Source: DASWLF01 sp963768765 (GTDB lineage Bacteria > Desulfobacterota > Desulfobaccia > Desulfobaccales > 0-14-0-80-60-11). From it: a stretch of DNA of 64,000 nucleotides. Shown piece after piece: positions 43,984 through 52,182 of this stretch. The notes beneath the pieces are model-generated. The model worked only from the letters and a program-made list of their open reading frames with translations. It did not search any database and was not told the origin of the DNA. The stretch covers positions 62,001 through 126,000 of the forward strand of contig CAVYJK010000021.1 in NCBI GenBank assembly GCA_963768765.1. The letters run 5' to 3'. Positions within the stretch are counted from its first letter, which is position 1; the number at the start of each line of letters is the position of its first letter. Position numbers and translations under genes: made by a program.

Positions 43984-46900
43984 TGCTCCTGCCGGCGGAC
44001 CAAGCGGCCCGGGACCGGGCTTTGAGCCCTGGCCGGAGCTTCCACCTGGAGGCCCCGGCGGGCTCCGGCAAGACTTCGGTGCTCCTGGCCCGCTTCCTGG
44101 GTCTGCTGGCCCGGGTGGAGGCCCCCGAGGAGCTGCTGGCCCTGACCTTCACCCGCAAGGCCGCGGGCGAGCTGCGCACCCGGGTCATGCAGCTTCTCTG
44201 GGAGCGGGACGAGCCTGGCCCCGGGGCCTCCCCCCACGAGCGCCGGCTGCGGGAGCTGGCCCAGCAAGTCTTTGCCCGGCACGGCGACGGGGCCCAGCTG
44301 AAGCTGACCCCGGAGCGGTTGCCCATCATGACCTTCCACAGCTTTTGCGCCCAACTTCTGCGCCTGGCCCCCCAGGAGGCGGGGGTGCCCCTGGATTTTC
44401 AGCTGTTGGAAGAAGACGAAGCCCGCTGGGTGAAGCAGGAGGCCCTGGAGGAGCTGCGGCGCCGCCTGAACGCCCGCCCCAAAGGGGACCCGGGGCGCCA
44501 GGCCCTGGTGCGCCGGCTGGTGCGCCTCAACAACGATTGGGGCCGCCTGGCCGGGGAGCTGCAAGGGCTGCTGGCCCGCCGGGACAGCCTCCAGGAGTTC
44601 CTGGACCTGGCCCGGGTGAGCCGGGAGCCCGAAGCCTACCGGCGCCTGCTGGAAGAGCGCTTCCAACTGGTGCTGCTGCCGGCCCTGGGGGTCCTGGCGC
44701 AGGGCCTCCAGGCCAGCGAACTGGGGGTAGCCTGGCCCCAGTTCCGGGAGGCCCTCCGGGGCTCTCCCCTGGGGGCTGGTCTCCCGGCCGCCATCCCCGG
44801 CGCCGCGCCCCGGGACCTTCCCGCTTGGCAGGCCGTGGCCCGGGCCCTCCTGACCAAAGACGGCGACCCCCGCAAGAGTTTTACCGCCAAATTGGGGTTT
44901 CCCGCGGATTTTGACAAGGCCAGGTGGAGCCCCAGGCTCCAGGCCATCCCGGCCCAAGTGGTGCAAAGGCTGAAGCAGTGCCGGGACTTGACCCCGACCG
45001 GGGCCTCGGAGGAAGAGGCCGCGGCCCTGCAGGACCTGGTCATCCTGTTGGGGGAGACCCTGGGAATTTACCGGGAGCTTTGCTCCCGGCGGCGGGCCCT
45101 GGACTTCATCGGCCTGGAGCACGCCGCCCTTCAGCTCCTGGAGGTGGAAGACCCCAGCGAACTGCTGCTCCGGTTGGACCAGCGTCTGAGGCATCTTTTG
45201 GTGGACGAGTTCCAGGACACCAGCCAGAACCAGCTGGACCTGCTGTGCCGCCTGCTGGCCGGGTGGCTCCCCGGAGAAGGCCGCACCCTCATGGTGGTGG
45301 GGGACCCCAAGCAGTCCATTTACGGCTGGCGCCAGGCCAAGCCCCGCCTGTTCCGGGAATCCCGGGAAGGCCTGCCCTGCCCCAACGCCACTGCAATTCC
45401 CTTGGAGCCGCTGCGGTTGACCACCAATTTCCGGGCCACCCGCACCTTGATTGCCTGGGCCAACGGAGTCTTCGGGGACACGGTCATGGGCGCGGCGGCC
45501 GGCGAGATCCACTTTCACGCCGCGGACCCAGGCCCCGGGGCGGCTGCAGGGCCCGCCCCCCATCTGGCCCTATTCACCGGCGCCGATGCCCTGGAAGCCA
45601 GGGAACATGAAGCCCGCTGGCTGGCCCGGCAGGTGGCCCAGGCCGCGGCCACCCTGAAAGAGACAGAGACCATCGGCATCCTGCTGTTCACCCGCACCCA
45701 TCTGCCGGTCTACCTGAAGGCCTTGAACGACGCCGGGGTGGCAGTCAAGGTGCGGGAGGGCCTGAAGCTTTCGGACTCCCGGGTGGCGGCCCATCTGCAC
45801 AACCTGGCCCGGGCCCTGACCCGGCCCGCCGATGCCCTGGCCTGGGCTACGGTCTTGCGGGGCCCCTGGGCCCCCCAATCCCTGGAGACCCTGGCCAGGG
45901 TGGCGCAAACGCCGGGGGCCTTGTGGCTGGAGAAGCTGCGCCGGGTCGCCGCCCGAGATGATTACCCCCGGGAGTTGCTAAACCTGGCGGCGTCGCTGTC
46001 GGCAGCCCAGGTCCGGACAGGAAGGCAGCCCCTGGCGGAAACTATCGCCCACCTGCTCCAGGAGACGGAGGGTTGGTCCGGGCTGGCGGCCTGGGAAGGC
46101 CCCGCCGGCGTGGCCAATGCCCGGGCTTACCTGGACCTGTTGCAGGCGGCTGAATCCGGGGTCCCCGAGGCCACCTTCCTCAAGGCCGATTTCAACCTGA
46201 AGGAAGCCTTTCAGCCCCCGGACCCCCGGGCCCAGGACTCCCCGGTGGAAGTCCTGACGGTGCACGGCGCCAAGGGATTGGAGTTCGACCGGGTCTTTCT
46301 GCCTTTCCTGGACTGGCGGCCCCTGGGAAGCGAAGAGAAGACCCCGCCCTTCCTGCTGGAGGAGATTCCCGGCAGCCGGCTGCACGGCCTGGCCCTGGCC
46401 CGCCCTTACCTGAAGGAAAAACAGAGCTCCCTTTACCTGCTGCTGCGAAGCTTGAAGAACCAAAGGGTGCTGGAGGAAGCCCGGCGGGTCTTTTACGTGG
46501 CCGTCACCCGGGCCCGGCAGCGGCTGACGCTCTCCGGGGTGGTCAAGGCCAACCGGGAGCCCCAGGGAGAAAGCCCCTTGGCCTGGCTGAGGCAACATTA
46601 CCGGCAGGTGCTGCCGCCTCCGGGGGCCGGGACCGTCTGGCCCGGGCCGGAAATGGGGGTGGAGTCGGTGGGCAAATTTCCCGGGGGGGCCGGCGGCGGG
46701 GCCGCCCCGGAACCCCTGGAGCTCCCGGACCCCCTGGAGTTTCAGCCCGAGCCCGCGCCTTATCAGTTGAGCCATCCCTCGCAACTGGCGGCCATGGAAG
46801 AAGCATGGCAGGCCGGTGCCGAGGATCCGGGAACGGCCCGGCTCCGGGGAGAGATCATGCACCGGGCCCTGGAGACCCTGGCCCAGGGCGGGGAGCTGCC

Positions 46901-47342
46901 CCAGGCCCCCTCGGTGGCCGCGGCCCTGCGCCAGGAGGGGCTAGCGCCTGAGGCCGCCGCGGCCCTGGCCCCGGAGATCCTGGCGGAGCTTGCAGCCTGC
47001 CGCCAGGACCCCTTCCTGGCCCGGTTGCTGGCGCCCGGCCTGCCGGAGGCGAAGAGCGAGTGGCTGCTGGAGGACCGGGCCGGCCCGGACACCATCCGGC
47101 GGGGCAAAATGGACCGGTTGGTATTCGACGGCGACGCCTGGTGGCTCCTGGATTACAAGACCTCGAGGCCCCCGGACCCGGCGGACTGGGAGGAGTTCAT
47201 CGCCCGGGAGAAAGAAAAATACCGGCCGCAACTGCTGGCCTACCGGGAAATGGCGGTGAAGGCCAAAGGGATTGCGCCGCCGCAGGCCATCCGGCTGGTC
47301 CTCTATTTCACCGCTTGCCGCCGGGCCGTGGAGGTGAAGTAG
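43980..47342 (+). CDS. addA: AddA-like UvrD-type helicase/PD-(D/E)XK nuclease
   Basis: 1120 residues. Walker A is APAGSGKTS (residues 25-33), motif Ia LTFTRKAAGEL, motif II LLVDEFQDTS near residue 406, motif III VVGDPKQSIYGWRQA, motif V LTVHGAKGLEFDRV, and motif VI FYVAVTRARQRLTL. The C-terminal nuclease has KMDRLVFD and LLDYKTS near residue 1056. This is the translocating helicase-nuclease half of AddAB. The ATG overlaps the addB stop (ATGA). Its last 123 bp are repeated 298 bp downstream. Confidence 0.92.
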   Translation: MMLLPADQAARDRALSPGRSFHLEAPAGSGKTSVLLARFLGLLARVEAPEELLALTFTRKAAGELRTRVMQLLWERDEPGPGASPHERRLRELAQQVFARHGDGAQLKLTPERLPIMTFHSFCAQLLRLAPQEAGVPLDFQLLEEDEARWVKQEALEELRRRLNARPKGDPGRQALVRRLVRLNNDWGRLAGELQGLLARRDSLQEFLDLARVSREPEAYRRLLEERFQLVLLPALGVLAQGLQASELGVAWPQFREALRGSPLGAGLPAAIPGAAPRDLPAWQAVARALLTKDGDPRKSFTAKLGFPADFDKARWSPRLQAIPAQVVQRLKQCRDLTPTGASEEEAAALQDLVILLGETLGIYRELCSRRRALDFIGLEHAALQLLEVEDPSELLLRLDQRLRHLLVDEFQDTSQNQLDLLCRLLAGWLPGEGRTLMVVGDPKQSIYGWRQAKPRLFRESREGLPCPNATAIPLEPLRLTTNFRATRTLIAWANGVFGDTVMGAAAGEIHFHAADPGPGAAAGPAPHLALFTGADALEAREHEARWLARQVAQAAATLKETETIGILLFTRTHLPVYLKALNDAGVAVKVREGLKLSDSRVAAHLHNLARALTRPADALAWATVLRGPWAPQSLETLARVAQTPGALWLEKLRRVAARDDYPRELLNLAASLSAAQVRTGRQPLAETIAHLLQETEGWSGLAAWEGPAGVANARAYLDLLQAAESGVPEATFLKADFNLKEAFQPPDPRAQDSPVEVLTVHGAKGLEFDRVFLPFLDWRPLGSEEKTPPFLLEEIPGSRLHGLALARPYLKEKQSSLYLLLRSLKNQRVLEEARRVFYVAVTRARQRLTLSGVVKANREPQGESPLAWLRQHYRQVLPPPGAGTVWPGPEMGVESVGKFPGGAGGGAAPEPLELPDPLEFQPEPAPYQLSHPSQLAAMEEAWQAGAEDPGTARLRGEIMHRALETLAQGGELPQAPSVAAALRQEGLAPEAAAALAPEILAELAACRQDPFLARLLAPGLPEAKSEWLLEDRAGPDTIRRGKMDRLVFDGDAWWLLDYKTSRPPDPADWEEFIAREKEKYRPQLLAYREMAVKAKGIAPPQAIRLVLYFTACRRAVEVK
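47211..47333 (+). repeat. Direct duplication, copy 1 (3' end of addA)
   Basis: 123 bp that recur at 47509-47631 with one mismatch. The copy stops just before the addA stop codon. Confidence 0.9.
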
Positions 47343-47351
47343 TTTTTTTCT

Positions 47352-47503
47352 GGTTCCCAAGCTCCTGCTTGGGAACCCCATTGGATGCAAAGCTCCGTTT
47401 TGCAAAAAATTACGATGGGATAATATTATCCTGATCTCATCTAGTGAGGTGCCCAAGTAGAACTTGGGCCAATAATTTCGTTCCCAAGCGGGAGCTTGGG
47501 AAC
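47352..47503. repeat. Pair of GTTCCCAAGC palindromes between the addA duplicates
   Basis: GGTTCCCAAGC-TCCT-GCTTGGGAACC (47352-47377) and GTTCCCAAGC-GGGA-GCTTGGGAAC (47480-47503). A small GCAAAGC/TTTTGC motif follows the first. The second abuts the duplicated addA end. The same family occurs at 52036-52143. Confidence 0.8.
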
Positions 47504-47508
47504 AAGAA

Positions 47509-47631
47509 AAAGAAAAGTACCGGCCGCAACTGCTGGCCTACCGGGAAATGGCGGTGAAGGCCAAAGGGATTGCGCCGCCGCAGGCCATCCGGCTGGTCCT
47601 CTATTTCACCGCTTGCCGCCGGGCCGTGGAG
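47509..47631 (+). repeat. Direct duplication, copy 2 (orphan addA 3' fragment)
   Basis: Repeats the last 123 bp of the addA coding sequence with one mismatch, including the reading frame for AVKAKGIAPPQAIRLVLYF. It is promoterless and lacks the rest of the gene. From here to 47810 the gap contains no recognised gene; TTTTCGGTT-type short repeats occur near 47650. Confidence 0.9.
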
Positions 47632-47810
47632 ATGTGAGAGTTTCCGCTTTTCGGTTTTCGGTTAAAAAAAGAAGGGGTGCAAGGTTTAATCAGGCCGCAT
47701 AACTCTGCGTCATCCCCCTCGTTTAGAGTCGGAAATTTGCAGGTCCAGTCTTTATGGATTAAAGTTACATAAGAACACTCCAAGCTATTCCCAAGTAGTT
47801 ACCAGCGAAT

Positions 47811-48652
47811 ATGAAGGCATTTCTCCCACCGGAAACCGGAAACCGAAAACCGAAAACCATTTTCCTAACCCTGCTGCTGGGCCTGTTGGTAGCGCTGGGG
47901 CTGCCCAACCCGGCCCACGCCCAGGAAACCCTGGAGGCCCAGGGCCTCAAGTTCCGCCTGCATCCCCGGCGGCACCTATCTCCTGGGCTCCCCGGCGAGC
48001 GAGCCGGGCCGCTATGCCGACGAGGACGCAGCCCCACCGGGTCAGGCTGAAACCTTTTTACATCGCCGCCACCGAGACCACCAACGCCCAGTACGCCCGG
48101 TTCCTCAAGGCCACGGGGCACCCGAAGCCCCTTTACTGGGAAGACAAGAACCTGAACGCCCCCAACCAGCCGGTGGTGGGGGTGACCTGGGACGAGGCGG
48201 TGGCCTTCTGCCGGTGGCTGACCAGGGTCACCGGGGTGGCGCACCGGCTGCCCACCGAAGCCCAGTGGGAGGCCGCGGCCCGGGGGGGCCTCACGGGCCA
48301 GCCCTATCCCTGGGGATCGGAGGCCCCGGATGCCGGCGGCGGCTACCGGGCCAATTACCGTCCCAACGACTTCGCGGATGACGGCTTTGCCATGAGCGCC
48401 CCAGTAGGGTCCTTCCCTCCTAACGGTTACGGCCTCGTTGACATGGCCGGCAACGTTTCCGAATGGTGCCAGGACCGCTATGTGCCCCTGAGAACCGAGG
48501 GGCCCTTCAAGCCGGGGGTCTTACGCCTATTGAAGGGCGGCTCCTGGGCTTCCCGGGCCCGGGACCTGCGGGCCGCCGCCCGTCAATCCGCCCCGCCCCA
48601 TTATGCCGACGGCTATATCGGCTTTCGGGTGGTCCGCCTGCCGAATCCCTGA
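47811..48652 (+). CDS. SUMF1/formylglycine-generating-enzyme-fold protein, exported, two frameshifts
   Basis: About 280 residues after correction. A signal peptide (FLTLLLGLLVALGLPNPAHA) comes first. CCCC runs at 47964-47967 and 48032-48035 each carry one C too many; correcting both gives FRLHPGGTYLLGSPASEPG then RYADEDAAHRVRLKPFYIA. The SUMF1 fold follows (ETTNAQYARFLKATGH, WDEAVAFCRWL, LPTEAQWEAAARGG, LVDMAGNVSEWCQD, GGSWASRARDLRAAAR, GFRVVR). The Cys pair of true FGE is absent from the GGSW...GFR segment, so sulfatase activation is unlikely. Its coding start contains the CCGAAAACC repeat. Confidence 0.75.
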
Positions 48653-48776
48653 TCAATAAAATTTTTCACCCCAAAGACACCAAGAGCACCAAGAGACCCA
48701 GAGATTAAACCATGGTTGCGCCTTTAAGGCGCATTCTGTGACCTCCGTGTCTCTGTGGTGTGGCTCTCTATTTTTC

Positions 48777-48805
48777 TTGACATGATTATGTATAGATATT
48801 ACTAT
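48777..48805 (+). promoter_or_regulatory. Candidate sigma-70 promoter of the second cooS
   Basis: TTGACA (48777-48782), 17-bp spacer, TACTAT (48800-48805, four of six). It lies 60 bp before the start codon in an AT-rich stretch. Confidence 0.45.
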
Positions 48806-48865
48806 GGATATATAGGAATAAACTAAGGCTGTCTGAAAATAACCTATTAAAACAAGGAGTAATCC

Positions 48866-50878
48866 ATGGCCGAATTTGAGACTCGCAGCGTGGACCCCGC
48901 GGCGCAGGAGTTGCTCAAGAAGGCCCAGGCGGAAGGGATTGAGACCATCTGGGACCGCGCCGAAAAGATGAAACCGTGTCCCATCGGCGCCGAAGGGGCC
49001 TGCTGCCGCATCTGCGCCCAGGGACCTTGCCGGGTGCCGCCCCCCAAGAAGAAGGAAGGGGAGGAAGCCGCCGAAAAGAAGCAGCGCATGGGCCTGTGCG
49101 GCGCCACCGCCGAGACCATCGTGGCCCGGAACTTCGCCCGCATGGTGGCTGCGGGGACGGCCGCCCATAGCGACCACTCCCGGGGGGTGGCCAAGCTGTT
49201 TAAAGAGATCGCCCACGGCGAAGCCCCCGGCTACGAGATCAAAGACGTGGCCAAACTGCGCCGGGTGGCCCGGGATTGGGACGTACCCTTATCTGAAGGC
49301 GAAGGCGACGACGCCAAGCCTCGCGCCAAGGAGGAGATTGCCAAAGACCTGGCCGAAAAGATCTTGAAAGAGTTTGGCCAGCAGGATGGCGAGATCAATT
49401 ACGTGCGCCGGGCCCCCAAGAAGCGCCAGGAGATTTGGCGGAAAAACGGGGTGGTGCCCCGGGGCATCGACATCGAAGTGGTGGAACTGATGCACCGCAC
49501 CCATATGGGGGTGGATCAGGATTATCACAACATCATGAAACAGTGCACCCGCACCGCCCTGGCCGACGGCTGGGCCGGGTCCATGATCTCCACCGACTTG
49601 CAGGACATCATGTTTGGCTGCCCCACCCCCATCGCCGGGGAAATCAACCTGGGGGTGCTGAAAGAAGACCACGTCAACGTCATCATGCACGGCCACGAGC
49701 CCCTGCTCCCCGAGATGCTCTACGTGGCGGCCCAGGACCCGGAGCTCATCGCCTACGCCCAGAGCAAGGGCGCCAAAGGCATTCAGCTGGCCGGCATGTG
49801 CTGCTCCGCCAACGAGGTGCTCATGCGCCACGGCGTGCCGGTGGCGGGCAACTACCTGCACCAGGAGCTGGCCATCATCACCGGCGCGGTGGAGGCCATG
49901 GTGGTGGACGTGCAGTGCGAAATGCAGGCCCTGGCCAACGTGGCCAAGTGCTACCACACCAAGATCATCACCACCGACGACCGGGCCAAGATGGAAGGCG
50001 CGGCGCTGCACATCCCCTTTGACGAGCACCACGCCCTGGACGTGGCCAAAAAGATCCTGCGGGAAGCCATCGACAACTACCCCAACCGCCGGGCCCAGGT
50101 GCTGATTCCGTCCATTTCCACCCCCACCGTCGTGGGCTTCAGCTACGAGACCATCCAGTACCTCTTGGGCGGCTCCATCCGGGGGTCCTATTACACCCTG
50201 AACGACAACATCATCAACGGCCGGGTGCGGGGCGTGGCCGGCGTGGTGGGCTGCAACAACTGCCGCACCACCCAGGACAACTCCCATCTCACCCTGATGA
50301 AGGAGCTCTTGAAAAACGACGTCATCGTCCTGACCACCGGGTGCGCCGCCATGGCGGCGGGCAAATACGGCCTGCTGACCCCGGAAGCGGCCGGCAAGTA
50401 CTGCGGCCCCGGCTTAGCCGAGGTCTGCGAGACGGTGGGCATCCCGCCGGTCCTGCACATGGGGGCCTGCGTGGATAACTCCCGCATCCTGATGGCGGCC
50501 ACCGCCTGCGTCAAGGCGGGAGGTCTCGGCGCCGACATTTCGGACCTGCCCGCCGCCGGCGCGGCGCCCGAATGGATGAGTGAAAAGGCCATCGCCATCG
50601 GCCAGTACTTCGTAGCCTCCGGAGTTTACACCCTGTTCGGGGTGAACTGGCCCACCACCGGAAGCGAGATCCTCACCGACTACCTCTTCCAGGGCATCGA
50701 GGAAGAGTACGGCGGCAAGTGGGACTTCGAAGCGGATCCCGAGATGATGGCCAAGAAGATGATCGCCCACATCGACCTGAAGCGTAAAGCCCTGGGCATC
50801 GACAAGGCCCGGGAGCGGGTGCTCTACGACATGGCCATGCGCCGGGAGCTGGAAGCCGCCGCCGGCGAAGAGCATTAA
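48866..50878 (+). CDS. cooS: Ni-Fe carbon monoxide dehydrogenase catalytic subunit, CX7C D-cluster type
   Basis: 670 residues, a distinct paralogue of the CODH at 39.2 kb. C-cluster ligand motifs are all present: MHGHEPLL (His), MCCSANE, DVQCEM, VGCNNC, TTGCAA and GACVDN. The D-cluster pair is Cys38-x7-Cys46, the usual [4Fe-4S] type. The B-cluster is Cys47, 50, 55 and 78, with a Lys/Glu-rich insertion of about nine residues before the last Cys. The C-terminus is extended (MAMRRELEAAAGEEH). AAGGAG lies 6 bp before the ATG. It may be the acetyl-CoA synthase partner, but acs genes are not in the window. Confidence 0.95.
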   Translation: MAEFETRSVDPAAQELLKKAQAEGIETIWDRAEKMKPCPIGAEGACCRICAQGPCRVPPPKKKEGEEAAEKKQRMGLCGATAETIVARNFARMVAAGTAAHSDHSRGVAKLFKEIAHGEAPGYEIKDVAKLRRVARDWDVPLSEGEGDDAKPRAKEEIAKDLAEKILKEFGQQDGEINYVRRAPKKRQEIWRKNGVVPRGIDIEVVELMHRTHMGVDQDYHNIMKQCTRTALADGWAGSMISTDLQDIMFGCPTPIAGEINLGVLKEDHVNVIMHGHEPLLPEMLYVAAQDPELIAYAQSKGAKGIQLAGMCCSANEVLMRHGVPVAGNYLHQELAIITGAVEAMVVDVQCEMQALANVAKCYHTKIITTDDRAKMEGAALHIPFDEHHALDVAKKILREAIDNYPNRRAQVLIPSISTPTVVGFSYETIQYLLGGSIRGSYYTLNDNIINGRVRGVAGVVGCNNCRTTQDNSHLTLMKELLKNDVIVLTTGCAAMAAGKYGLLTPEAAGKYCGPGLAEVCETVGIPPVLHMGACVDNSRILMAATACVKAGGLGADISDLPAAGAAPEWMSEKAIAIGQYFVASGVYTLFGVNWPTTGSEILTDYLFQGIEEEYGGKWDFEADPEMMAKKMIAHIDLKRKALGIDKARERVLYDMAMRRELEAAAGEEH

Positions 50879-50888
50879 GAGATGGAGT

Positions 50889-51020
50889 TGTTGGGGGAGG
50901 GGGCCAAGGGCTTCCACAGGCGAGACGCCTTGCCACTGGCCCCTCCCCCAAACCCCCACCCCCAATCCCTTATAAAGCCGGGGAAGGCGGGTCAATGACC
51001 CGACTTCCCCGGCCTGATTT
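50889..51020 (+). terminator. Bipartite hairpin element, copy 3 (after the second cooS)
   Basis: GTTGGGGGAGGGGGCCA pairs with TGGCCCCTCCCCCAAAC around a CACAGGCGAGACGCC-type loop. The linker AATCCCTTATAAA follows. The second stem GCCGGGGAAG...CTTCCCCGGC (50977-51013) is followed by CTGATTTTT. Starts 11 bp after the stop codon. Confidence 0.75.
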
Positions 51021-51056
51021 TTCCCAGGTACTCTTTCCGGAAAAAAGTTCCTCAAC

Positions 51057-51100
51057 TCCTCCCTCTCCCCCAACGGGGGAGAGGGTTGGGGTGAGGGGGA
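51057..51100. repeat. CCCTCTCCCC-type palindrome
   Basis: CCCTCTCCCCC-AAC-GGGGGAGAGGG followed by TTGGGGTGAGGGGG. Same family as the core of the MITE-like element at 10.5 kb but without its termini. The remainder of the 331-bp gap to radC shows nothing else. Confidence 0.6.
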
Positions 51101-51209
51101 AAACTACTTATGATATTTGGATGCGCCAAAGGCTCCAGGAGCGACTGATAAGAAAATTGACAAAATGGACAGAAAATAATAAGTAATATTAATTCCTTGA
51201 GGCTCAAGC

Positions 51210-51908
51210 GTGGATCAGCCAACCCCAAAACCGGAAAAGCCCCACTATCACGGCCACCGCCAGCGCCTGCGGGGCCGCTTTCTGAAGGGGGGGGCGGCGG
51301 CGCTCCAGGACTACGAACTGTTGGAGTTGCTCCTGATCTACGCCATACCCCGGGCCGACGTCAAGCCCCTGGCCAAAAAGCTCCTCAAGCATTTCGGTTC
51401 CTTCACCCGGTTGCTGGATGCCCCGGCGGAAGCTCTCATGGAGGTCGCAGGGCTGAAGGAATCCTCCGCCGCCCTTATCCGCCTGGTGAAGGCCTGCGCC
51501 GAACATTACCTGAAGGAAGACGTGCTAACGCGGCAGCGCATCCCATCCCTGACGGCCCTGGTGGACTACTGCCGCACCGCCATGGGGGGCCTCCCCGACG
51601 AGCAGTTCCGGGTCATCTTCCTGAACAGCCAGAATGAAATCATCGCCGAGGAAATCGTCCAGGAAGGCACCGTGAACCAGACGGTGGTCTATCCCCGCAA
51701 GGTCCTGGAGCTGGCCCTGAAACACAAGGCCACCGGCCTCATCCTGGTGCACAACCACCCCAGCGGCAACCTGACGCCGTCCGCCGCCGACCAGGAACTG
51801 ACCCGCTCCCTGGTGAAGGCCTCCCGGGCCCTGAACCTGACGGTCCACGACCACCTGATCATCAGCCGCCAGGGCTACTTCAGCCTGGCGGAGAAGAATA
51901 TGTTGTAG
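51210..51908 (+). CDS. radC: RadC-family JAMM/MPN protein
   Basis: 232 residues. An N-terminal helix-hairpin-helix region (YELLELLLIYAIP, LMEVAGLKESSAALI) comes before the RadC domain with the JAMM metal motif LVHNHPSGNLTPSAAD near residue 184. Family members are common on chromosomes and mobile elements; a direct role in DNA repair is doubtful. GTG start at 51210 after TTGAGG. Next to AddAB and repeats, but not in an operon. Confidence 0.9.
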   Translation: MDQPTPKPEKPHYHGHRQRLRGRFLKGGAAALQDYELLELLLIYAIPRADVKPLAKKLLKHFGSFTRLLDAPAEALMEVAGLKESSAALIRLVKACAEHYLKEDVLTRQRIPSLTALVDYCRTAMGGLPDEQFRVIFLNSQNEIIAEEIVQEGTVNQTVVYPRKVLELALKHKATGLILVHNHPSGNLTPSAADQELTRSLVKASRALNLTVHDHLIISRQGYFSLAEKNML

Positions 51909-51911
51909 GAT

Positions 51912-52022
51912 ATTGGGGAGGGGGCCAGGGCCAGCGGCCCTGCCCCCTCCCCAAACCCCTCCCCCAACCCGTGTAAGGGTGGCAGGGGAACCGGGGCCTT
52001 CGGCCCCAACTTCCCCGGCCTG
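51912..52022 (+). repeat. Bipartite hairpin element, copy 4 (after radC)
   Basis: TTGGGGAGGGGGC pairs with GCCCCCTCCCCAA around CAGGGCC-AGC-GGCCCTG. The linker CAACCCGTGTAAGGG and a second G/C hairpin ending CCCCGGCC follow. It starts 3 bp after the radC stop. No long T-run. Confidence 0.7.
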
Positions 52023-52035
52023 AAATATTCATCTC

Positions 52036-52143
52036 GTCCCCAAGCTCCAGCTTGGCAACAGGATTGTCAACGCCGGGATTGCCGGTTTTGAGCAAAGCAG
52101 AGCTTTGCGAACAATGGGGTTCCCAAGCGGGAGCTTGGGAACC
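52036..52143. repeat. GTTCCCAAGC palindromes before the glcD-like gene
   Basis: CCCCAAGC-TCCA-GCTTGG (from 52036, imperfect) and GGTTCCCAAGC-GGGA-GCTTGGGAACC (52118-52143), with GCAAAGCAGAGCTTTGC (52092-52108) between. The same composite occurs at 47352-47503 after addA. Confidence 0.75.
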
Positions 52144-52182
52144 AGAATTAGGACATGACTCCCCTTCTCTACCCGATCCCTT

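Noticed and set aside
47509..47702. A small protein encoded by the second copy of the addA end
   Set aside because: It is a fragment of the nuclease C-terminus without the catalytic residues, with no start signal; treated as a duplication scar.
47811..48652. True formylglycine-generating enzyme (sulfatase activator)
   Set aside because: The cysteine pair needed for catalysis is missing in the GGSW-GFR segment and no sulfatase gene is nearby.
50995..51186. A 63-codon ORF after the second cooS
   Set aside because: Its middle is simply the translation of the CCCTCTCCCC palindromic repeat, and its start lies inside the terminator element.
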